IMG/VR virus record: IMGVR_UViG_3300031758_000375
Location: 1-30,531 of that record
Direction: 5' to 3' (one strand)
DNA from: a virus
DNA length: 30,531 nt
Shown here: positions 7,309 to 12,493 of the stretch, piece by piece
Layout: every line of letters starts with the position of its first letter
How positions within the stretch are numbered: position 1 is the first letter of the stretch
Program-made: the position numbers and the translations under genes
Notes under the pieces: model-generated
Databases searched by the model: none
What the model was told of the DNA's origin: nothing
The model's input: only the letters and a program-made list of their open reading frames with translations

Positions 7309-7772
7309 CATACATATCAAAACCTGTTGATAAGGAAGACTTACAAATTTGGATTGACTCAAATAACATTTGTTATAATAAATTTGAGTTATATAGCGAT
7401 TTTGTTTCATCTTTAGTTAATCTCATTTACGATACTTATCTTGGGAATGAGATGGATAAATCAACAAAAATTAGTCTAAATGAGGATGATAATAAAAAAC
7501 ACTTCGACTGGTGTTGGAATAAAACAATAGAGAATTATAATAAAGAAGAAATATTTTTTATTGAAAAAGGTGAACACTATAATTTCTTCAGTAATTTCAT
7601 AACCGAAACTTTTTATAACCAAAGTATACCTGAAGTCAAATATTCACTTAACAGATTTTTTAGTGAAATTTTTAATTTGGACGGGCTACACACTATGTCT
7701 GATTTAGATTTACTTAAAACAATTTACAAATCACTGGATAAAAATTTAGAAAATAATAATTTACAAAATTAA
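7293..7772 (+). CDS. Hypothetical protein, start codon inside a terminator hairpin
   Basis: A 159-residue acidic protein rich in Phe, Tyr and Asn, predicted mostly helical (LYSDFVSSLVNLIYDTYLG at about 32-50; YSLNRFFSEIFNL near 116-128). No family recognised. The ATG at 7293 is the only start that keeps the N-terminus; the next in-frame Met is about 50 residues in. There is no upstream ATG, GTG or TTG in frame within the intergenic gap. Because the ATG sits in the 3' arm of the hairpin at 7274-7301, efficient expression would need a transcript starting within the hairpin, or unfolding by a ribosome or another factor. This gives a possible way to keep it off while the upstream gene is transcribed. 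Confidence 0.7.
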   Translation: MENFFSYISKPVDKEDLQIWIDSNNICYNKFELYSDFVSSLVNLIYDTYLGNEMDKSTKISLNEDDNKKHFDWCWNKTIENYNKEEIFFIEKGEHYNFFSNFITETFYNQSIPEVKYSLNRFFSEIFNLDGLHTMSDLDLLKTIYKSLDKNLENNNLQN

Positions 7773-7821
7773 AAAAACCTTTATTCTTGATATTGTAATA
7801 AACAATTTTTTATATAGATAA

Positions 7822-7998
7822 ATGGAAACTGTAGGAAAAATTAAAGAATTGACAGAAGTTTTATCAGTGGACGCTGAAAAATTCTATAAGGGTAATAAGA
7901 GTGCGGGTACAAGAGCACGTAAAACCGCCCAAGAGTTGAAAGCTTTACTACAAAACTTTAGAGTTGAAATTTTGGAAGAAAGAAAAGAAAATGCTTAA
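7822..7998 (+). CDS. Hc1-like histone H1 homologue
   Basis: A 58-residue protein (METVGKIKELTEVLSVDAEK, then FYKGNKSAGTRARKTAQELK and a last helix). The block K-G-N-K-x-A-G-T-R-A-R-K-x-x-x-E-L is the hallmark of the small histone H1-like Hc1 proteins abundant in Bacteroidota, which bind DNA through the basic central helix. Length is normal for the short bacterial versions. It would compact or mark DNA in the nucleoid or during packaging. It overlaps the next gene by 8 nt. An AT-rich stretch TTTTTTATATAGATAA precedes the ATG but does not match either promoter motif. The presence of a Bacteroidota-type Hc1 in a phage operon points to the host phylum and to acquisition from it. Confidence 0.85.
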   Translation: METVGKIKELTEVLSVDAEKFYKGNKSAGTRARKTAQELKALLQNFRVEILEERKENA

Positions 7999-8173
7999 TA
8001 GCAATACCATCTTTATATTTCTACTTATTTTCAACACTTTATATGTTGTCAATGTAGTCTTTAAATTAATAAGAGCCCTGATGAAGCCTGAAAGATTTGT
8101 TTTAAGCGCAACAGGGCTCTTGTTTTTAGGTTTGTCTTTATCTTATATTATCACATTTATAATACAACACTAA
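7991..8173 (+). CDS. Small two-helix membrane protein
   Basis: A 60-residue protein with two membrane segments (about 5-23 and 38-57) joined by a basic loop (KLIRALMKPER), so both termini are expected on the same side. I chose the ATG at 7991, inside the end of the histone-like gene; a TTG 27 nt upstream would add nine charged residues and is less likely. It shares one base with the next start (TAATG). A perfect 10-bp inverted repeat (8071-8080 with 8112-8121) lies within the coding sequence. The size and topology fit a holin or a small membrane effector, but there is no other evidence for either. Confidence 0.7.
   Translation: MLNSNTIFIFLLIFNTLYVVNVVFKLIRALMKPERFVLSATGLLFLGLSLSYIITFIIQH
8071..8121. 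repeat. Perfect 10-bp inverted repeat inside a coding sequence
   Basis: AAGAGCCCTG (8071-8080) and CAGGGCTCTT (8112-8121) are exact complements around a 31-nt loop, followed by GTTTTT. The GC-rich arms stand out from the AT-rich background. It could be a weak intragenic terminator or an RNA processing or protein-binding stem. Confidence 0.6.
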
Positions 8174-8610
8174 TGAGTCTTAATTTACAACTTACCCCAA
8201 TCTTGAAATATCTTCATCAAATAAGAAAAATCGAAGATTATTTGGTTTTTGATATATATTTTCCTAGTTCTTGGAAAATACTAAAAAAGTTTGTTATAGA
8301 AGATAAATTCGTTAACATGGGTACAGTTGATGAAGGTTTGATTGGGATGTCTTTTGTGAGTGAATTAGCTGAAGATAATCTGAATTTAACCCAAAACAAC
8401 ATCATAGGTATTATTAATTACAACTTGGAAAGAGAACAGAAAGAAACTCTTCTTGAAACAAAGATTAATGAACTTAAAGGTATTTTTGAAAAACAATCAC
8501 TTGATAGTTTGAAATCTTTGAAGTTTGATATTAAAAGTAATGAATTAAATTATAAACAAAATGGAAAGTCAAAACCTAGCGAAATGGTTGGAGAAATCCA
8601 AGAAGAGTGA
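8173..8610 (+). CDS. Hypothetical phage protein
   Basis: A 145-residue soluble protein. The N-terminal part (1-85) alternates strands and helices (LVFDIYFPSSWKILKKFV; MGTVDEGLIGMSFVSEL). A long charged helix follows (about 90-120, NLEREQKETLLETKINELKG), and the tail is Lys/Ser-rich. It starts with a one-base overlap and its 3' end overlaps the 59-codon gene at 8561 by 50 nt in another frame. No family recognised. Position in a run of co-translated small genes suggests an accessory role. Confidence 0.7.
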   Translation: MSLNLQLTPILKYLHQIRKIEDYLVFDIYFPSSWKILKKFVIEDKFVNMGTVDEGLIGMSFVSELAEDNLNLTQNNIIGIINYNLEREQKETLLETKINELKGIFEKQSLDSLKSLKFDIKSNELNYKQNGKSKPSEMVGEIQEE

Positions 8611-8740
8611 TGAACTTGAAATTGAACTCCATAAGAAGCAAATTATAAATCAAATAAGAGGTTTGTCAGTTAAAGATATTATACCTGAAGAAAAAAAGTT
8701 AACATTATGGCAGAGAATAAGAAAAGCCCTGAATTTCTAA
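8561..8740 (+). CDS. Small overlapping gene, 59 residues
   Basis: The predicted product begins MESQNLAKWLEKSKKSDELE and ends with LTLWQRIRKALNF. It is basic-acidic and helical with an amphipathic Trp-containing C-terminus, a pattern typical of real small phage proteins. The frame overlaps the upstream gene by 50 nt and the downstream gene (8707) by 34 nt. It fills the otherwise non-coding 8611-8706 gap, which argues that it is translated. There is no Shine-Dalgarno sequence; A-rich TATAAACAAA precedes the ATG. Function unknown. Confidence 0.6.
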   Translation: MESQNLAKWLEKSKKSDELEIELHKKQIINQIRGLSVKDIIPEEKKLTLWQRIRKALNF

Positions 8741-8928
8741 AAAGACTGGCAACATTCACCGACGAGGTCGAAAGTATATTCAATGCAAAGACAACCCTTA
8801 TCCTTGAGTTAAAAGAAAATGATTATAGAAGAGTTGTTTTGGAGCTTGAAGATGTACCAGACCCAAACCAAAAACAATTCAAAATAGAAATTTCAGGAAC
8901 TGACTTTATCTTCCTTTTGGATGAGTAG
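8707..8928 (+). CDS. Small conserved-looking phage protein
   Basis: A 73-residue acidic protein: an N-terminal helix (PEFLKRLATFTDEVESIFNA) and then three strands (TTLILELKEND, RRVVLELEDV, KQFKIEISGTDFIFLL). It looks like a small alpha/beta domain that could mediate protein contact. It overlaps the preceding 59-codon gene, and its last 23 nt are convergent with the minus-strand gene ending at 8906. No family recognised. Confidence 0.65.
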   Translation: MAENKKSPEFLKRLATFTDEVESIFNAKTTLILELKENDYRRVVLELEDVPDPNQKQFKIEISGTDFIFLLDE

Positions 8929-9547
8929 TTGATGTTCTATATAAGAAATCTATATCGTATCCCTTACCCACAAGCAAGTCGTACAAGTATTTTCTTTGAG
9001 GAGAAGTAAAATCTCTTACAATAATAAAATTTTTCTTATCCACTTTATTCTCCACTAATCTTAAAAATCTCTCGCAGTCATCCTCTGTCTTTAGTGAGAA
9101 CAAAGAATAGTTATCATCTTCTTGCACCACGACTTTATTATTTAGTTTAGATAACATTATTGTCTTATCCTTATCCAAATATTTTTTTACAAACTTAGGA
9201 AACGAGATTTTCTTATTCTCTTGGACATCATATAGTTTTTCTTCTTTATTAAACATATCGACTTTTTTTATATATAAGTTATCTGAAATTTTGGGGTCTA
9301 TAGACACATTCCTCCCAATTTCATCTGTGTAATACAATTTTTCTAACTCACAGGTTTTACTGGTGAGTGCTATTTTATACTTACATCGAGAACCATTTTC
9401 GTACTCTTTATCAAAAATAACTTCACTTGATTCTTTTAGTTTTTTATTGTAATATTCAAGAGCCTTCTGTTCACGAACAAAGGATTTGAGTATCTTCCTT
9501 TTTTTGTTATTTTTAAATAAAATTACAGTAAAGTTGGGTTCACTCAT
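8906..9547 (-). CDS. Hypothetical protein, minus strand
   Basis: A 213-residue Lys-rich protein. The N-terminal 60 residues (FTVILFKNNKKRKILKSFVR, then REQKALEYYNKKLKESS) resemble a small alpha/beta module. The centre is strand-rich, and the C-terminus (FIIVRDFTSPQRKYLYDLLV, KGYDIDFLYRTSTTHPKG) forms a further compact unit. The basic character would suit nucleic-acid contact, but no catalytic motif is visible. It stands alone on the minus strand, convergent with 8928 and divergent from dnaJ (37-nt gap). The shared gap 9548-9584 is very AT-rich without a clear copy of either promoter motif. Confidence 0.75.
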   Translation of the reverse strand: MSEPNFTVILFKNNKKRKILKSFVREQKALEYYNKKLKESSEVIFDKEYENGSRCKYKIALTSKTCELEKLYYTDEIGRNVSIDPKISDNLYIKKVDMFNKEEKLYDVQENKKISFPKFVKKYLDKDKTIMLSKLNNKVVVQEDDNYSLFSLKTEDDCERFLRLVENKVDKKNFIIVRDFTSPQRKYLYDLLVGKGYDIDFLYRTSTTHPKGR

Positions 9548-9584
9548 ATATTGAAAATAATAAAACTTTTAAAATAATATAGAC

Positions 9585-10520
9585 TTGGAAAATTATTATA
9601 ATGTATTGGGAGTTTCTGAAAATGCAACTCAAGATGAAATCAAAAAGGCTTTCAGAAATAAATCTAAAGAACATCACCCTGATAGAGGTGGTAATGAAGA
9701 AGAGTTTAAAAAAATAAATGAAGCTTATTCCGCAATTGGTGACGAAGAAAAAAGAGCTCAGTACGATAACCAAAGAAACAATCCATTCGGTGGTGTGGGA
9801 GGTAATCCATTCGGCGGGGACCCATTCGATATATTTGCAAATATGTTTGGTGGTGGAAGACAACAAAGAAGGGCCCCCGATAGAGTTATGGACTTAAAAA
9901 TTGGAGCAGTTGATTCTTTTATAGGTAAGAGGATAGATGTCAATTTCACAAGAAAAAAGAATTGTGACCCTTGTGGCGGACAAGGTGGGGAAAGACAAAC
10001 ATGTTCAACTTGTGGAGGTAGTGGTGTGATTATGCAAAAAATTGGAAATGCGTTTTTCCAAAATATTATGCAAACAACATGTGGTTCTTGTGGTGGAAGA
10101 GGATATAGTTTAACAAATGTTTGTAATGTTTGTAATGGTGAAGGAAGACAAGATGAGAATATGAGTGTTAGTATTAATGTTCCGATTGGACTTTCTGATG
10201 GGCAGATGATTAAAGCTGGAGGAATGGGAGATTTTGCAAATGGAATGTTCGGAGACATCATCTTCAAAGTTGAGATAGTTAACCAAGATGGATTTGAAAA
10301 ATCAGGAGGGGATTTACTTTATACTAAGTATATGTCAATTGATGAGTTAAATAATGATACTATTGATGTACCTCATCCACACGGTAATATAAAAATTACA
10401 TTACCTGAGACTATAGATACCAATGTACCATTGAAAGTACGTGGAAAAGGATATCAAAATGAAAGGGGGGATATGTATGTTAAATTACACGTAAAACACA
10501 AACGTACTGTTACTGTATAG
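9585..10520 (+). CDS. dnaJ: DnaJ (Hsp40) co-chaperone with TTG start, shortened C-terminus
   Basis: A 311-residue type I J-protein that stimulates DnaK ATPase and delivers substrates. The J-domain spans about 1-65, with the HPD motif at 31-33. A Gly/Phe region follows (about 66-92: NPFGG, NPFGGDPF), then a complete zinc-binding domain of four motifs: CDPCGGQG (127-134), CSTCGGSG (140-147), CGSCGGRG (166-173) and CNVCNGEG (180-187). A client-binding domain runs to the end. It is some 60 residues shorter than cellular DnaJ (about 370-380), lacking most of the dimerisation region. The start must be TTG at 9585: it gives the canonical MENYYNVLGV N-terminus and there is no ATG between it and an upstream in-frame stop at 9570. 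Likely used for virion assembly or for hijacking host DnaK. Confidence 0.95.
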   Translation: MENYYNVLGVSENATQDEIKKAFRNKSKEHHPDRGGNEEEFKKINEAYSAIGDEEKRAQYDNQRNNPFGGVGGNPFGGDPFDIFANMFGGGRQQRRAPDRVMDLKIGAVDSFIGKRIDVNFTRKKNCDPCGGQGGERQTCSTCGGSGVIMQKIGNAFFQNIMQTTCGSCGGRGYSLTNVCNVCNGEGRQDENMSVSINVPIGLSDGQMIKAGGMGDFANGMFGDIIFKVEIVNQDGFEKSGGDLLYTKYMSIDELNNDTIDVPHPHGNIKITLPETIDTNVPLKVRGKGYQNERGDMYVKLHVKHKRTVTV

Positions 10521-10524
10521 TTTG

Positions 10525-10532
10525 TATTTATA
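10525..10532 (+). promoter_or_regulatory. TATTTATA putative late promoter (4 nt before ATG)
   Basis: TATTTATA immediately after the dnaJ stop, followed by GTTA and the ATG at 10537. This is the close-spacing class, also seen at 22501, 23450 and 30463. Confidence 0.55.
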
Positions 10533-10536
10533 GTTA

Positions 10537-10866
10537 ATGGCTAGTATATGTTATGCTTGGGATGATGCTCCTTATGCTTGGTTAGACACACCTTTTACTT
10601 GGGCTGAAGGGTGTGTAATTGAGAAACTTCTTGCTAATGGAGGAATTGCTATTCCATCCTATAAGATAAGAGAAAGATTAGATGCTCTACCCGAGGAGGA
10701 TAAAGAAGTATTAATAGGTCTTTTTGTTAGACTTAATGTCGATGAGATAGAGTTTGAAACCAAGGCAAATAAAAACAAAAATACTAAAGTCAAAATTAAA
10801 TTAAAAGATATAGAAGTTTCTCTAAAAGAGCAGAGAAATATAAATGTCAATATATTTATAAAGTGA
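10537..10866 (+). CDS. Trp-heptad repeat protein, possible virion component
   Basis: A 109-residue protein opening with three tandem heptads [YF]-x-W-x-x-x-[P/C]: YAWDDAP (6-12), YAWLDTP (13-19), FTWAEGC (20-26). The DNA shows them as 21-nt repeats from 10552. A helical middle follows (IPSYKIRERLDALPEEDKEV; VLIGLFVRL), then a Lys-rich strand region (NKNKNTKVKIKLKDIEVSLK). Similar aromatic motifs occur at the N-termini of small phage structural proteins, and the close TATTTATA promoter favours late expression. The assignment to the virion is a guess from this context. It ends one base before the ATG at 10868. Confidence 0.7.
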   Translation: MASICYAWDDAPYAWLDTPFTWAEGCVIEKLLANGGIAIPSYKIRERLDALPEEDKEVLIGLFVRLNVDEIEFETKANKNKNTKVKIKLKDIEVSLKEQRNINVNIFIK

Positions 10867-10867
10867 T

Positions 10868-11332
10868 ATGGCTTATAAATTATATACTGACAAAGCAAAC
10901 AAATTCAACTGTAATATTGAGGTTGAAGGAACATCACTAGCAAAGTCTCAAGTTAGACTAGTGATTGAATCTGATGAAATGACCTATATGTTTAAAGGTT
11001 CGATTCAGAGTAATGGAGAGTGTGAAGTTACTATTCCAAAAACAAAATCATTTTTATCTGAAGGAACTACTGGTAATATGAGATTGGAAGTAATTGCCGA
11101 TGATGTATACTTTGAGCCGTGGTCTTCAGATTTTTCGGTAGCAACTAATAAAAAAGTAACGGTTCAAATTGCCGAACAAGAAGAGGACAAACCAAAAATG
11201 AAAGTTCAGGTTGCTGAGCAAAAAGAAGAACCTAAGGTTGAAAAACCAAAGGTTCAAGAATCAAAGATTGTAAAAAAGTCACCAAATACTTTGACTAAGG
11301 AAGATATCCTAAAAAAATTACTTGGAAAATAG
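10868..11332 (+). CDS. Predicted beta-sandwich protein with Lys/Glu/Val-rich tail
   Basis: A 154-residue protein. Residues 1-100 form a strand-rich domain (NCNIEVEGTSL, QVRLVIESDEMTYMFKGSI, ECEVTIPKTKSF, MRLEVIADDVYFEPWSSDF) of Ig-like or small beta-sandwich appearance. Residues 100-154 are low complexity, with near-repeats KVQVAEQKEE/TVQIAEQEED and KVEKPKVQESK. They end in a helix TKEDILKKLLGK that could be an assembly or protease-recognition tail. It follows the Trp-repeat protein by one base and is probably cotranscribed with it. A prohead-core or virion role is plausible. Its last 15 nt overlap a convergent minus-strand gene. Confidence 0.7.
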   Translation: MAYKLYTDKANKFNCNIEVEGTSLAKSQVRLVIESDEMTYMFKGSIQSNGECEVTIPKTKSFLSEGTTGNMRLEVIADDVYFEPWSSDFSVATNKKVTVQIAEQEEDKPKMKVQVAEQKEEPKVEKPKVQESKIVKKSPNTLTKEDILKKLLGK

Positions 11333-11527
11333 AACAATCATATCTTTTACAAAGGTAACAATCCCGTAGATTGCAAATCCAAAAAAAACTAAGGAAACTA
11401 TTAGAATCGGTAATATGTTCTGTTGTGCTTTTTTACATTTAGAACATTTTTTTTCTTCATTTGTATTTTGTTTTTTTGCACCACATTTAGTACAACTTTT
11501 TACTTCTTGAGCTTCTGTCTTATCCAT
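11318..11527 (-). CDS. Zinc-ribbon membrane protein
   Basis: A 69-residue protein with an N-terminal zinc ribbon (C12-x2-C15 and C28-x2-C31: SCTKCGAKK, KKCSKCKKA) and one membrane helix (about 39-61, ILPILIVSLVFFGFAIYGIV). The ribbon would face the cytoplasm. Such ribbon-plus-helix proteins are common small membrane adaptors; the partner is unknown. It stands alone on the minus strand, convergent with the gene ending at 11332. Its upstream region (11528-11602) is AT-rich and shared with the divergent outer-membrane protein gene. Confidence 0.75.
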   Translation of the reverse strand: MDKTEAQEVKSCTKCGAKKQNTNEEKKCSKCKKAQQNILPILIVSLVFFGFAIYGIVTFVKDMIVLFSK

Positions 11528-11602
11528 AATTTACTTTATAACTTTCTTTTATTAAAATTGTTTGATATTTAATATTATAAAATAAACCAAAATAAATCAA
11601 TA

Positions 11603-12409
11603 ATGAAAAAAATTTTAATTCTTTTTATGCTTACTTTGGTATCGTTAGCCGGCATGTCACAAATTACCCTAACTAAAGATACCGCTTTTGTCGACACAAC
11701 TAGAGGAAAGGGATTCTTCTATAAACCAAAGAAAAAACAAAGCCCATTCTATGGTGACTTTGGATTGGCCTCTACAAACCTTTGGAGAGGTGTTGACGTT
11801 GGTAAGCAAACCGGCGTTGTAGTCGACATGGAATATGAACCATGCCGCTGGTCTACTTTTGGATTTAAATCGTATGTGGTTGCAAACCAATTTAGAGCTG
11901 GTATCGGTAATCAAATGATAACAAGTGCTAAAGTAAATATATATAACGTATCACTCGGAGTACAAGACGTTTATTTCCAAAATCAAGTTTTAGCGTCTGA
12001 CACTGACTATTTTGTATTCGATAAATCTAGAACTAATCACTTTTTTGAAGCAACCTTTAACTATAAAGGTGATGCGAATACTAGGTTGGATTTATTCTCA
12101 AGTCTTGTATTCTACCAAAATCAAAAATATGATAGAGGTGCTGTTTATTTCCAATTCACATATCACCCAACTTACAATACGGAAATGTTTATGGGTTATG
12201 TAACTGGACCATCAGCAGTAAACTTCCAAGAAAAGGCAGGATTTACAAACGTAGGTTTAACTATTAAGAGATACATTGAGTTCTCATCTAAGTTTGCCGC
12301 TAAGGCAAGACTTACAGTTAGTGTTAATCCTAATTATAAGTTCATTACTATTCCTAATCCTGGTGTTTCAGGAAGACCTGTTAACACAGCTCTTACTATG
12401 ATTTTCTAA
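11603..12409 (+). CDS. Secreted outer-membrane beta-barrel protein
   Basis: A 268-residue protein with a clear Sec signal peptide (MKKILILFMLTLVSLAGMSQ, cleavage near 18-20). Alternating amphipathic strands rich in aromatics follow, for example YGDFGLASTNLWRGVDV, TFGFKSYVVANQF, VNIYNVSLGVQDVYF, NHFFEATFNYKGD, RLDLFSSLVFYQNQK and AVYFQFTYHP. The chain ends in LTMIF with a terminal Phe, as required for BAM-dependent insertion. About 10-12 strands can be drawn. It would sit in the host outer membrane, so it may block superinfecting phages, replace a porin or change surface properties. It has its own intergenic region (11528-11602) and a strong terminator (12430), so it is a single-gene unit. It resembles Bacteroidota outer-membrane proteins in style and is likely host-derived. 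It has no plug domain and no OmpA domain. Confidence 0.8.
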   Translation: MKKILILFMLTLVSLAGMSQITLTKDTAFVDTTRGKGFFYKPKKKQSPFYGDFGLASTNLWRGVDVGKQTGVVVDMEYEPCRWSTFGFKSYVVANQFRAGIGNQMITSAKVNIYNVSLGVQDVYFQNQVLASDTDYFVFDKSRTNHFFEATFNYKGDANTRLDLFSSLVFYQNQKYDRGAVYFQFTYHPTYNTEMFMGYVTGPSAVNFQEKAGFTNVGLTIKRYIEFSSKFAAKARLTVSVNPNYKFITIPNPGVSGRPVNTALTMIF

Positions 12410-12429
12410 TTATTATTAATTTTTTTTAG

Positions 12430-12456
12430 AAAAGGGTCCTTTTAGGGCCCTTTTTT
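12430..12456 (+). terminator. Intrinsic terminator after the outer-membrane protein gene
   Basis: AAAAGGGTCC (12430-12439), loop TTTTA, GGGCCC plus TTTT completing the 10-bp stem with one G-U pair, and a six-T tract. It closes the 11603 unit immediately before the promoter at 12458. Confidence 0.9.
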
Positions 12457-12457
12457 A

Positions 12458-12488
12458 TTTGCCTTTTAAAAAACTTGCTTTATCTTTG
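12458..12488 (+). promoter_or_regulatory. Perfect Bacteroidota promoter for the 12494 methyltransferase
   Basis: TTTG (12458-12461), 19 nt, TATCTTTG (12481-12488): an exact match to TTTG-N19-TAnnTTTG. The ATG at 12494 is 5 nt beyond the -7 element, so the transcript is expected to be leaderless or nearly so. The start is adjacent to the end of the preceding terminator. Confidence 0.85.
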
Positions 12489-12493
12489 TAGTT

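Noticed and set aside
9758-10267. Long minus-strand reading frame opposite dnaJ
   Set aside because: It is Pro/Leu-rich with the composition of antisense to Gly/Cys codons, and the plus strand encodes a clear DnaJ.
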